A stretch of 27,788 nt of DNA from Seiridium cupressi (taxonomy: Eukaryota; Ascomycota; Sordariomycetes; Amphisphaeriales; Sporocadaceae), in NCBI GenBank assembly GCA_036674765.1, contig JARVKI010000189.1:1-27788 (forward strand), written 5' to 3'. How positions within the stretch are numbered: the stretch's first letter is position 1; each line of letters opens with the position of its first letter. Both the position numbers and the translations under genes were made by a program. The notes below the pieces were generated by a model. The model made no database searches and was not told the origin of the DNA. It saw only the letters and a list, made by a program, of their open reading frames with translations. Below, one piece after another: positions 9,580 to 20,900 of this stretch.

Positions 9580-11554
9580 TCAGCCCATGACATGTAAGCT
9601 CCCACGATCCACATGAGAACCCTGCGTATTTGCCTTGCGACGCTTCTTGGAACTCAGGAACTCGCTCGCGTCTTGGGTCCGAATGTAGTAAGACAAATCG
9701 CACTCCTCATCCTGCTCCACTTGACTGAAGCCAGAGCCGAGCCAATCCCACCGGTTTCCGTTATATCGGACGTCAAAGTCATCGCCACGTAAGCTTGATA
9801 TAGTCTCCATGTAATGCAGCCCACTACCAGGCCACAGACTGACCTTGTTGGTCTGGGCCGAAGCCTTGTACCACGATCTGCACGAGTCAGTCCATACCGT
9901 TTTCTCGATTACGCGAGACGCATGTGCATAGAACTCATCCACAGCCTCCTGTTTCGGGGCAAACGAGTGTATGTTCTCTGTCTGCCACCGATCACACCAC
10001 TTCAGCATGTAGTCAGCCTGGGCTTCTATGGGTCGGTCAGTACATACAATGCAACGTGAGATTAGACGAGGGTAATTGTAGTAGTGCAGCCAGCAATTAG
10101 CGCCAATGGACCCGCACCGTCCCGTGCCACACCTCCAGAGCTCCAAGTCCAAACAGGAAAATCAACATACGAAAATGTACGTACCAACTGTTGATAAGAA
10201 TGCTCCGCTCGCAAACGGATTGTTCGGTCCGTAGAAAACGAAATAGTTGGGAAATTCTGCCACAGCTACCGCCAGGTAGGCAGTAGCCTCCTGTGACCAC
10301 AAATCCCTCAGATCCTTCTCGTTCCTCCCGAATATAGGGAAGTCGGGACGATGCGAAGTGTCGAACCCGGTCGCACAGATAAGTATGTCCAGTCGGTGCT
10401 CCTTCCCATCCTGATCAACTACCGAGTCTGGAGAAATCTTGCGGATAGGCCCGACGACCAAGTCCACGTTGTCAGCCGAAAGGCTTTCGATATACTTGCT
10501 GCCAGGGGTGGGTCGCCGGCAGCCTACTGCATACTGGGGGATGAACTTATCCTTGTCCGCATCGTTGTACTTGCTGCCCGCGAGCTGGCCCTCGATCCTT
10601 TGTGTTAGATGACGTCGTAGCGCCATCTGTTGAGGGTTGTCTTTGAGACAGATCCCAAAGTAACTATTGACGCGGTTCTCGAATTGCTTCCGCTTCGCCA
10701 ATAGCTTCTGGGGCTCGTCCTTGAAAGCCTTCAGCTCATCTGCAGTGTAACGGCGGGGCCGCTCCCCAAAGGGCCCTAGAACCCATGTCGGCTGACGGAT
10801 GAAAACGGTTAATTGGTCAGCGATGGGCTGAAGCGCCTCGAGCAGCTGTTGTCCGGAAGATCTAGAGCGAATCTTGGGTAAGTTCATGATATCGAGTGCC
10901 ACCGAAGAACAGATCGCACCCACCCGTTTCCGATCAAACCAATGCGCTGGCCTGCAAGTTCCGGCGGGGGGGACGGCCACGCAGCGGAGTGCAGCTTGAG
11001 GCCCCCAAAGGTGTCCAGACCCGATATGTCTGGCCACTTGGGATTGCTGAGAACCCCTGACGCATTGATCAGTATGTCGCAGTCACACGTATCATCCTTG
11101 CCATTTGTCACTAGCTCCAGATTCCAGCAGCCTCGTGCATCGTTCCACTGCGCCTTGGTTACGGTCGTATCGAACCTGCAATATTGCAGTAATCCATGCT
11201 TCTTGGCAAAAGCCCCAAAGTACTCCTGCACTTCAGCGGCGCCAGCGTATGCGCTGGTCCAATCCGACTTCTGCTCCCATGAAAATGTGTAATTATGTGC
11301 CTCATAATCACATGCGCAACTGCAGTCAACATTTAGCCGCTGCAACAAAGTTCGCAAGCAAGAGTCTTGGACAAGGAGACGAACCCTGGATAGCGGTTAA
11401 CAAACCACACGCCACCAACTGTGCTATTGCGGTCGAATAGTGTCAGCGTGAAGTCATCAAAGGATCGCTGAAGCTTGTATGCAAAGCATAGGCCAGAGGC
11501 ACCGGCGCCAATGCATGCTATCCGCATATGGCGTTCGCTTCTGATCGGCTCCAT
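9580..11554 (-). CDS. Baeyer-Villiger-type flavin monooxygenase
   Basis: Four exons on the minus strand: 11554-11385, 11319-10924, 10861-10185 and 10025-9580. The introns are 65, 62 and 159 bp and all keep the frame, giving 562 residues. The first splice joins NRYPG to CACDYE, the second completes IGNGSSG, the third joins FLST to VEAQADYM, all at conserved positions of the family. Motifs: FAD site GAGASG (16-21), the BVMO fingerprint FGGLKLHSAAWP (161-172, FxGxxxHxxxWP), NADPH site GNGSSG (187-192) and ATGFD (352-356). Type I BVMOs insert oxygen next to a ketone to give an ester or lactone, using NADPH. An upstream in-frame ATG at 11623 would add 23 residues but would put the start almost on a TATATA element, so 11554 is preferred. 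Divergent from the P450. Confidence 0.9.
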
Positions 11555-11712
11555 GTTGACAGAATACCGACCTGAGCGAGTGTGAAGATGTTTGAATGAC
11601 CTTCGCTGCTTTCCCGTGGACATTGGGGCTTATATACATCAATTGCTACTGTGCTCACAGAACCTTCGTACTGCTTGCCTACTTGGGAGAGATATTCTCT
11701 ATCCGTGACAAT
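11555..11712. promoter_or_regulatory. Short divergent promoter, BVMO / P450
   Basis: Only about 158 bp separate the preferred start codons of two outward-facing oxygenase genes, so they very likely share control elements. A symmetric TATATA lies at about 11631-11636, roughly 75-80 bp from both starts, and could serve either strand. No obvious Zn2Cys6 palindrome was found here. Confidence 0.55.
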
Positions 11713-13470
11713 ATGTCGAGTACACTTACCCAAAAGGGCACCTTCTTGGCGGCCATTGCCTGCTCAATTAGCATCGTATATGTTAGATTGCACTCAAGTC
11801 TCCAAGGTCCACCAGCTAACGCTTACATAGATACTGGTAGTGGTTATATACAGGCTAACATTTCATCCTCTTGCAAAGTATCCTGGCCCCTTACTAGGCC
11901 GAGTTACGGACTGGTACTCTGTCATACGAAGTGCCAGAGGAGATCGTCATATCCATTTCCTGGAGCTTCACAAAAAGCACGGTCCCTTTGTTCGATTTGG
12001 CCCAAATCGTATCTCGGTGAATACAGCCGAAGGACTTGCCAAGATATACGGAATTAAAGCCAATACAAAAAAAGCTTCTTACTACCATGTTTTCAATGAT
12101 GTCTTCAAGGGGGATAGTTCACTCACGACAATTAACGAAGATTTACACATGAGGAAGAAACGTGTGGTCTCCTCAGCTCTTTCGGAAAGCTCCGTTCGTG
12201 CGATGGAGGACATTGTTCTGAGAAATATTCGCAAGTTTGTTCAACACCTGGGCGCGTCATCTCACGACCAGTCAGCTGAAGTGAAGGGTTGGTCTTCGCC
12301 AAAGAACATGACAGACTGGGCTGATTACCTGTCTTTTGACATCATGGGCGACATATGTTTCTCAGGCTCCTTTCATATGCTAGACAAGCCGGATAACAGA
12401 TATGTCTTGGACGTATTACCCAAGGGCGTCAACGGCCTTAACATGGTCAGTCGAGTGGACTTTGAGAACTTACGTGCAAAACTAATAATATAGGCAGAGC
12501 GGCTGGATGCCCGGAATCCTGCGTTTGAAGATTGGAAACATACTTTTTGCCAGCCTAAATGAGGCTATGAAGCGGTACGAAGCTTTTGCCACCCAGCAAT
12601 CCACGAAGCGCTTGGCAATGGGTGCAGACTTGGGGTTCGCTGATGTCTACTCACATCTGCTCGCTGCCAACGCGAAGTGCACGAAAGATGGGAAACAAGC
12701 TCTGTTTACGCCCCACGACCTCGTCGGAGAGTCCAGTCTTCTTATTACGGGAGGTAAGTTAGCTGAGTAGGCGTGGACATCTGTTTCCCGTCTCACATTG
12801 ATTTTCAGGTTCGGACACAACCGCAACGGCCATCTCGACCACATTCTTCTATCTACTCCATAATCCTGAGACATACGAAAGGCTTAAAAGTGAGGTTCGG
12901 CCACTGTTCTCGTCCCTTGAGGAAATTCGCGGGGGCGCAGCATTATCCTCCTGTCGATGGCTGCGGGCATGCATCGACGAAGCGATGCGAATGTCCCCTG
13001 GAGTCCCCGGTCTCTTACCCCGCGAAGCGCTAGCCCCCGGTGTGGAGATTGCGGGGCAGCTCTTTCCACCCGGAGTGGATCTCGGAGTGGCACATTATGC
13101 TATTCATCACAACGAGGCCCTCTACCCTGACTCGTTCTCTTACAAACCACAGCGGTGGCTCGCGGAACCTCAGAAAGACGAGACGATTGATGAAGCAAAA
13201 CATCGCGTCCAATTAGTGCAGTCTGGCTTCTGCCCCTTCAGCATTGGACCGCGGGGTTGCGTTGGCAAAGGGTTGGCAATGAAAGAACTCATGATCACAA
13301 TAGGTCGCGTCGTATGGCTTTACGATATGCGGTTTGCACCCGGAGAGGATTACCGTGGCTGTGGAGGGCCGGGAAAGGGCTATGGACGGCAACGGGACTT
13401 TGAGTTTCAGCTCAAGGACATGTTTGTATCTAAAACGGATGGGCCAATGGTGCAATTCCGCAGGCGTTAG
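11713..13470 (+). CDS. Cytochrome P450 monooxygenase
   Basis: Four exons: 11713-11775, 11831-12445, 12498-12753 and 12809-13470, with introns of 55, 52 and 55 bp, giving 531 residues. The first splice joins the N-terminal membrane anchor (about residues 9-38) to YRLTFHPLAKYPGP, the usual hinge of microsomal P450s. The second intron ends at taggcag (12497) to keep phase 0. Motifs: I-helix GGSDTT (about 311-316), ExxR as EAMR (369-372), and the haem loop FSIGPRGCVG with Cys462 as thiolate ligand. All key residues are present, so the enzyme should be active. It would hydroxylate or otherwise oxidise the product at the endoplasmic reticulum, with a separate reductase supplying electrons. It resembles the benzoate-hydroxylase/isotrichodermin-hydroxylase-like group used in many fungal pathways; the substrate cannot be told. 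Confidence 0.92.
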
Positions 13471-13706
13471 ATGCGCTCTTATGTACCTAGGTAACTATCA
13501 TGCAAGAAATGAAATTTTCCGTGTCTTTTATTTCAACCTGCAATGATGGAACACTTCCCTACTACTACTAGATGTCCCGACATTGCCCCTCAAAAGACTA
13601 TACTAGCGAGGGAGGAGTTGAGTCTGAAGACTTCTTGACCTATACTTCATGAGATATTGACAATATTGTCCTGAGGTATTTGGATGCAAGTGCTTGGGTA
13701 TGATCA

Positions 13707-14908
13707 CTAGTGGTCGATACCATATATATCCGTCAATCTTTCGAAACTCCCCTCGGGAAGCCTCTGGTCCCGTGAGATAGTCGTGGAGTTGGTAACATTG
13801 ATACCCCTTGGTGGTCTTTTGGGTCCTGAGCCATTGGAGTAATTGCCCATCGGGATATCGCTACCACCAATTGTCACAATATGCCTGTTGTACGATGACG
13901 GGCCAGATGATAGCTTTTTGCCGGACCCAAATTGATCTGTCCCCTCAGGATCGCCGTAAATGACCTTATTGAATACGGGCCGCAACACTGGAAGACACGC
14001 CGCCACAATAGCCACACAGTTCTCGACAACGGACCACATGGAAGGGAACGAGTTTACCCAGAAGCCATCCGAGAAAGAGACGCCAGCGACATACGTCACT
14101 CGGACAATAGACACAACGACAACGAAAGAGCCCAAAAGAAACATACAAGTGAGCTGCAGCTTGCGTCGGAAGTCCGTCTTCAGACGCCAGATGAAAGGCA
14201 TCGGGAGACAGAGGATCGCAGCGTCTGTCAGCACATTAAGACTACTGACAGCAACCAGCTCAGAGCCAAGATTGACACAGTGTGCCGTAATAGACTTGTC
14301 CCAGTTAGACTCCACAGGTGTGCACTGGAATATGTTGGTCATCACAGCGGTTATACTGTAGGCAATGACGAACGCTCCGACCCCAACACACACCCATTTG
14401 AACCGTTTGCCAGGGAAGAGTCGGTGATAAAGCACGAGTATAGAGACCTTTGTGGAGACGAGAGCGGGGTTGTAGATGACTCCAGCCGCCAAGGTACCCT
14501 TCGCAAAAGGCACAACTCTCTCCGGGTGCTCAAGGGCAGTGACAATCGTGTGGCGTCCGAGTCCATACACGGTGACGAAGATGCAAAGCCCTACAAAAAC
14601 GGATGTGAAGGACTATTCAATGATAAGCGACACGGCAATGTATGATCTAAGGAACGGCTACGAACTAGTGCAACAAAGATGAGGTAATCGTCCCATCCTA
14701 ATGGCTGAGCTTTGAGACGCCTGGCATATATGCGCAAATACACAGCGATATATGCAGCGACCAGGCAGACTACGTCGGCAGCATAAAGGTTGGGTTGCAG
14801 ATTCTCATCGTAGAGTGGGACTTGAGCTTGGAGTTCCGGTGGCAGAGCAGCCACGACCTCGGGTGGGATCGCCGCAGAGGCAGACCTCAGAATCACGGCG
14901 GGTGCCAT
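13707..14908 (-). CDS. Fungal rhodopsin-like seven-helix membrane protein (SAT4/Pth11-like)
   Basis: Two exons: 14908-14666 and 14612-13707, split by a 53-bp intron (donor gttcgt, acceptor aatag), giving 382 residues. Splicing joins GWDDYLIFVAL to SFTSVFVGLCIF, continuing through GLGRH. Several hydrophobic segments follow, and the last helix has WSVVENCVAIVAACLPVLRP, matching the E...CLPxLRP pattern of the fungal rhodopsin-like integral membrane family. No retinal lysine motif was identified. Some relatives (Pth11 of Magnaporthe) act as surface-sensing receptors; most are uncharacterised. The soluble C-terminal tail of roughly 80 residues is rich in Ser, Gly and Asn. The gene lies inside the oxygenase/hydrolase group but on the opposite strand to its neighbours, so membership in the pathway is unproven. 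Confidence 0.87.
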
Positions 14909-15929
14909 TTCTCGACAACGTAGGAATTGAATATGTGGAGAGTGTCAAACTGTGTATAGGACTTTATGTCGCTGAGAACCTAAACTTGCCTGGGACGCGG
15001 CGTCGATTGGTGAGGTTGGTGAGGACAACTGTCTGCTTATCGAATACATGTATGTCATTTACTGTAGCGAGATGTGTGACGGGAGATTATCCAAGGATTT
15101 GGGGTATCAGATTTCGAAGGATTGTCCTGACGACTGATGCAGTCCTCGCTTGGGCTCCTGGTCACCACTCTTTAGAACTCCAAATGTCATTGCCCATGAA
15201 TCCTGAACTAGTACGGGCATACGTCAGTGCTGGCGGCAGGCCTGGCAGTTCTCAGGCTTACGGGAACTATCCTCCTTGTTCACTAATCTAGCTAGTGCCA
15301 GGCGCCTACTGTGCATACTGCATGTATGTAATGGGATACGCGACAGGTGTAATCAATCTGCACTCGCGCGCGAGAAAAGAAAACAACAACGCCTTATGGC
15401 AAAACGTGCAGGGGGCCCAGGCCTTTGTACGCCCAGGAAATAGGGCTAGGAGCCGTGCAGCTTCCTCATTCCTCCAGTGCTACACACAACGCGGCCGGCT
15501 CCCCAATCAGCGATTGTGGGGGCTACACGGGTCACACTTGGTGTCGGCGCATACCCTGATTAGTGCCTACACCTCGCGCGGGCTGAAGGAAGGATCCGCC
15601 AACGGGGCCAATGAGATTAACGACTACCGTCATTAGTGCTTATCCCGTGCGTATTCCTACAATGTACGGTAACAAAAATGCAACGCTATAGGTAGTACGA
15701 CATGTAAGGCTCAGCCGACTCATGCATAGCACCATTTTTGATTGTCTAAAGGATCACCCAACAGAAGACATTTCACTTTCCAACCTGAGACACGTGCACG
15801 TCCTATCAACAAGGGAACGTGCACGGGTAAGATGTCTCTCATAAGCTCTCAACCCACAAGTCTCCCACTTGATTCCTTGTTCCTTATTCTAGCAGCAAGC
15901 TTGAGTGAGATCTGATTGGAGGTGTCAAT
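14909..15929. other. Intergenic divergent region between receptor-like and hydrolase genes
   Basis: About 1 kb between two outward-facing genes. It must hold both promoters. Two plus-strand open frames (14752-15291 and 15295-15636) have no domain signature and low-complexity Arg/Ser composition, so they are not called. A GCGCGCG run lies near 15364. The repeated palindrome listed separately is the only regulatory-looking feature found. Confidence 0.55.
15792..15825. promoter_or_regulatory. Two copies of ACGTGCACG upstream of hydrolase
   Basis: ACGTGCACG occurs at 15792-15800 and again at 15817-15825, 25 bp apart and about 105-140 bp before the hydrolase start. Its core CGTGCACG is a perfect 8-bp palindrome, and the first copy overlaps an E-box CACGTG at 15791-15796. 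Paired identical sites at promoter distance suggest binding of a dimeric factor, but none is identified. Confidence 0.4.
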
Positions 15930-17036
15930 ATGTCTCTTATCACAACTACCCCAGGTAAACACCTTTGGGCCCTTGGTGCTAGCTTGTGCACCCTTGTCAA
16001 ACTCCCTTTTCTTGCACTATACTATTTGCCTCGTTCGAATCGACCGCAACCGGAATGGACTATTCTGCAATGTATTATGAACAATTTGATGAACGCCTTC
16101 ATCTATCATACTGCCATCGTCGAGGCAGTCACACCTCTGGATCTCAAGCCTGGAGCTTTAGGTGATCGGTTCATTAACATTCCACCGGTGGCTGACGCGC
16201 TATCTACCGGTATTCTTACGTCAGACCCAAACATCAAACCACAGCCAACTGGGGGAATATGGTTCCCCACAGCCTTCAAGGGTGGGCTTCCCAAAACTGC
16301 CAAACCGATCATTCTTCATTTCCACCCCGGCGGATATGTAATGGGTGATGTGAGAATGGATGGCGCATTCGCAGCACGTCTTCTTGTCGAGAAGATCGGA
16401 TCTCACGCCCTTTGGAATCTCTACAGACTGGCATCCAACCAGAATGGGCGGTTCCCGGCAGCCCTGCAGGATGCATTGGCGGCCTACAGCTATCTACTTA
16501 AGGAGCTATCCATACCTGCATCGCAAATCATCCTCTCCGGCGACTCGGCGGGTGCACATATTGTGATATGCATGCTACGATACCTCTCAGAACACGGCAA
16601 GGCTGTCGGACTACCTGCGCCGCGCGGAGCTTTACTTTTCTCCCCGGCTATTAACTTTTTGGCGGCTACGGAGCCAGAGAATGTCACGAAGAACCGAAAC
16701 TTCAATAATGACTATATGGACCCAACATTTATGACTTGGGGGGCTCGACGTTTCGTTACTGCCGATCCTAAGGCGACCCCGTACATGAATCCCTTGGTTT
16801 CAGCATTCAAGAGCCCTTGTCCAATCTGGGTGTACTGCGGCGGCTGCGAGATTTTCTATGATGATGCCACTGAGTTTGTGAGCAAGATGAAAGAAATTGC
16901 TGGCAATGACGTGACTTATGAGGTAGAACGGTTAGCTAATCATGATATCTTCTTTGCTGGCAATCTGCTGGGCTGGAAAAAGAAGGCTGAGAGGATTGCA
17001 AGTGAGGCTGGTCGATGGGTAGCCAGGTTGGCATAA
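15930..17036 (+). CDS. Alpha/beta hydrolase (abhydrolase_3 / HSL-like esterase)
   Basis: Single exon of 368 residues from ATG 15930. A hydrophobic N-terminal stretch (about residues 12-33) suggests membrane anchoring. The oxyanion motif is HFHPGGY (130-136), the nucleophile elbow GDSAGAH (204-210, Ser206), and the catalytic His is in NHD (His338). The acid is less clear: GGCEIFYDD (304-312) offers Glu307 or Asp311/312. YRLAS and RFPAALQDALAAY also match the fungal hormone-sensitive-lipase-like group. These enzymes cleave ester bonds, and some in fungal clusters hydrolyse or move acyl groups. With a Baeyer-Villiger enzyme nearby, opening of the resulting ester or lactone is an attractive but inferred role. 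It is the right-hand edge of the candidate cluster. Confidence 0.9.
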   Translation: MSLITTTPGKHLWALGASLCTLVKLPFLALYYLPRSNRPQPEWTILQCIMNNLMNAFIYHTAIVEAVTPLDLKPGALGDRFINIPPVADALSTGILTSDPNIKPQPTGGIWFPTAFKGGLPKTAKPIILHFHPGGYVMGDVRMDGAFAARLLVEKIGSHALWNLYRLASNQNGRFPAALQDALAAYSYLLKELSIPASQIILSGDSAGAHIVICMLRYLSEHGKAVGLPAPRGALLFSPAINFLAATEPENVTKNRNFNNDYMDPTFMTWGARRFVTADPKATPYMNPLVSAFKSPCPIWVYCGGCEIFYDDATEFVSKMKEIAGNDVTYEVERLANHDIFFAGNLLGWKKKAERIASEAGRWVARLA

Positions 17037-17689
17037 TGAGCAACGTAGGGTTGGGTAGTATCACTAGATATCAATTTCATTGAACAAGTACATTTTTCAA
17101 CAATATTGCCTGTGTATGAAGTCTACCTACAACAGATGAGTGGGCAAATCCCAAAACAATACGTTCCTGGAGCAAGTCCTTGTTACCAGAGATGACAATT
17201 ATCGAGAGTCCCGACACCGGTTACATAAAGGAAAGGACGGCGAGGCTGAAGTCTATTGAGTTTATAAAGATATGAGTTGAAAGTATTATCAAGGTGACAT
17301 CCGTCATCGGAGGACCCGCGTTGTTACGAGTAAACTACTTTTAAAAGAGATGACTAAACTCCTTGGCGGTATAGACACCCTTGACAAAACTATGGGGGAG
17401 TAGTTGTCAATAGACTACATTTATACGGCCGTAACATTGTTGATGTTCAAAATTGCGCAGTAAGCGCATCATTAGGGCGTCTTGAAACCCATCACCCTGA
17501 CTACCTATGAATAGTTGAGTCGATACGAGTTTATATCCATCCTGCCCGCCCAGAAGCTACTATTTCAATACTTCTTTCGCACCGAGCGAGTCGGCTCGAG
17601 TCACCCACACAAGGTAAAATGCAATAACAGCTTAAATACCCAAATGAAGGGCGTAAAAAGGTAAGGCGAAAGATTTTAGAATTTCTTTT
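17037..17689. other. Intergenic stretch, nothing recognised
   Basis: About 650 bp after the hydrolase with no open frame of interest, no repeat and no RNA gene that I can see. Composition is ordinary until it passes into the AT-rich island. Confidence 0.55.
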
Positions 17690-17886
17690 TAAAAGAAATT
17701 TAAAAAAAAAAAAAAGGTCTTTTATTATTAATAATTATTAACTTTTAATAGAATAGTTAAAAAACTTATTATTATTTAAAATCTTATAATAAGTTTTAAA
17801 TAAATTATTATATATGTATATATATATATATAATAAAAATTTAAATATATTAATAAGCGTTGGAAATAATTTTATATTAGCTAACC
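17690..17886. repeat. AT-rich island, RIP-like
   Basis: A block made almost wholly of A and T, beginning with a 13-base A run and containing an (AT)n tract near 17810-17832. TpA steps dominate and CpA is nearly absent, as after repeat-induced point mutation. It separates the hydrolase from the 3' end of the NACHT gene and may include that gene's 3' untranslated region. The parent element is not recognisable. Confidence 0.6.
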
Positions 17887-17906
17887 GCTTAGTGATTATC
17901 GGTTCC

Positions 17907-20900
17907 CTACTTGAATAATAGCTTTCTGATCTTGGTTGACAGGTTTTCTTTGGTCCATATGCTCTCTTCAGCACACCCAGTCCCACCAGAGGTCACCAGA
18001 GGTCGACAAGCGCGGCGCCTCGCACGTCTCGACTGCATCATGGATTGAAGACGCTCAAGCGCAGCACACAATGAGACAGCATTCCGGCTTTCGGTAACCT
18101 TCCCATCACTCAAATGATTCAACAAGTAGCCAACCATATCTATTGGCGCAAGCTTTCCATTGGCAAACCTGATGGTCGTGTCGAGGTCGGTTTCGTCGTT
18201 TATTAGCGCTGCCACAAAGTGTTCTATGTTATTTGGATCTATCATACCAATAACATCGGTACTGTGTATTTGGGGGGCAAACATAAAAAGAAAAAAAGTT
18301 AATATGCTGAAGCCGCTAGCAAAGGAGTCGGTATCCCCAGGTCCTTTTTCTATCTGAACTATCGGCGGAGAGTAGTTAGGATCTGCTCCTGCACTAACAA
18401 GACTGCGGGCAATCTTGACATCAAGTTCAAAGCAAATGATGAAGTTGGAGCCTAAGAATTCAAGCAACACGTTCTTGTAAATCAAGCACTCTAGCAAGTC
18501 TGCTGCGTCATTTGTTGTAATCTGCTGATCACCTCCAGCCCGTAGGGAAACATTCTGCAGAATGATCCGAAGCATGGAGGGCAGCGAGAACAGGACACAC
18601 ACGAGAGCAAGTCCCTTGTTGCTGCTAGATTCCCTGATAGCACGTGAAATACCTTAGTGCATAATGGCTCCTGGGACAGCATCGTTGGCAAGCTTAGCAC
18701 CTGGCCTTGGGGGACCGCTAGGCTGCCCAAAACTCAGGGTCTCGGGTATCCTACATACACCCCGTGAGCTCGGCTGGAGCATAGCCGCGCCAATGAGCAC
18801 ATTTGACCAATGTCCTGTTATCTTGTTGTTTTTGACGTTTACTAGATTGTTGTCGTTCCAAAAGCCCGCCGACTCCCATGATCTTTGAAGCGCATCGTCG
18901 TGATCGACAAGGTATTTTGAGTCTAGGGGGCAGCCCCTGGCCTCAGCAAGATTAGCCAAGCAGAACGCCGGCTTCAAGTGAGACCAAGTCCTTCCTCCCA
19001 GCACTCGGTAGTCTATAATCTTTGTTGGTCGGTCGGTTCTTGAAAGAAGAATGCAGGACCAAGATAAAGAGGCGTAAGGATTGAATTCGGCTGAGCCAGT
19101 CAGGGCCTCAAGTTTGCTGGACATGGATTTTCCTTCCAAAAATTCGAATGCCGTTTTGTGGATAAATCCTACATTGTCGTCACAAAACGGTAGGAAACCG
19201 CCCGCCCGCCTTTGCAATTCAATCAAGCCAAGACATCGACTGCTCACCCGTGCCTCTATGCTGTGATGTCTCGACTTTATTTCCTGGTCACTTATCGGTT
19301 TGTTGGAGCATTTGAGGACGGAATCCCAAGTTTCCAGTGCAAACGAGATATGGAGAGTGGTCAGCGGCGCGAAGAAAGGACCACCGTCTTGACTTTGTAG
19401 GTTTAATAACACCAGCCTAATTAGTTCGGCGGCTTGCGTCCTATACTCAGGGGGTATGCGTTGTACCATGTGCTGGTACAGATCCTTGATATCTGAGGGC
19501 AGTTCGTCAAGTCGTGACTGGAGCTCGCTAACTGTGTCACCGTCGCGAAGGCCCTGCAGCAGTGATTTTACCACCAATCTGACCCATAGGAAAACCCCAG
19601 ATGACTTCTCTACGATCTTTTCCATAAGCTCAACCCATCCAGGATCGCGATAACGTTGGTAGAGCATGCGGTCTTCGACATATTGACGAATATCGCTTTG
19701 TGTCAAGTCCTGGAGCCGGAGGGATGGGAAATGGCCGAGCGCATGTGTACACGCGGTAATCGGTCGGCTAGACACGAGAAGTTTGATGGAGGACGTATTG
19801 TAACATATTTCCTCCAGGAAGTCCAAAAGGACTTGGTGATCACCATCGAACTCATCCAGTCCATCTATAGTCAGACAAATTCTATACTGTCTCTTTGTGG
19901 CTGCCTTCAACCTCTTAAACCAGAGTGTAACTTCAGTCATGGTTGGTTCGGCAAAGCCTTCCTGAACCAAGTGGCCTGATTTTTCGGCTTCCCGACACAG
20001 CTCCGGCATCACCTGTGGGATGAGTTCAGGTCGCTGTGAAAGGATGTCAAATAGCAAAGAACGTAGCAATCCGACCTGCGAATTTTGCAGCGGAGTCCCA
20101 AGAAACCAAAAGAAGAACGAGGCCGTGACGAGGGGTAATTCTCCAGCCCAAGCGTGAAGGTGTTCCATTGGTCTTGGATCAGAAGAGATGAACCTCATCA
20201 AGGTCGACTTCCCCGACGCAGCCCTCCCATTGATCCAGTAGCAACCAGCGTCCTGCTTCGGCCATTTCGGGAAATCTGACCACAGGACATTGTAGTAGGA
20301 AGGAGGGTGATAAATCCATTCGAACGTCGTCTTGTGAGCAAGCCCAATGCTCTCAATACGGTCTCGTATGTATCGAAAATGGAGGCAGTTGAGGATTCGA
20401 CGTTGAATACGGTCAAAGTCCACGAAATAGCTAGAAGCATCACCGGCCAGGGTCCCCGCGCGTGTAGTCATGATCTTGTTCAGCCGAAAGTCGCTTGGAT
20501 CCTCAAGTCGTTGTAAGTCTGTTCCTCTTCCCAAGATGCCAGATGACAGCGATTTCGTATCGCCGTCTCTGAAAGTCAGGACGGCATCTACCAAACCAGA
20601 CTTGCGCCGACTTGAACTCTGTGCCTCTAACTGGTGGGTGAGCCGAGTCTCTTGCTTGGATAGGCGATCTATTATATCGGCATGATTGATAGACAAGATC
20701 TGAACGATCTCGCGTCCACTCTTGTGGACTTCCGACAAATCCTTGCGGTTCTGTGCGGCATATACATCTGTCTTTGCATTTAGGTAGCCCAAGATACGGA
20801 TCGAAAGATCGGTGCGATAAGCATCTAGACGATTCTTGAGCTGATCTAACTCATCTCTCTTCCAGACCGTTTTGATGGCTTGGAGAAAGGAGTACCACTT

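Noticed and set aside
13932..14645. 237-codon open frame on the plus strand
   Set aside because: It is antisense to the rhodopsin-like gene, whose frame has clear membrane segments and family motifs; the plus-strand product is charged and without any domain.
14752..15291. 179-codon plus-strand frame beside the rhodopsin-like gene
   Set aside because: It overlaps the first exon of that gene on the other strand, has no domain, and its composition looks random.
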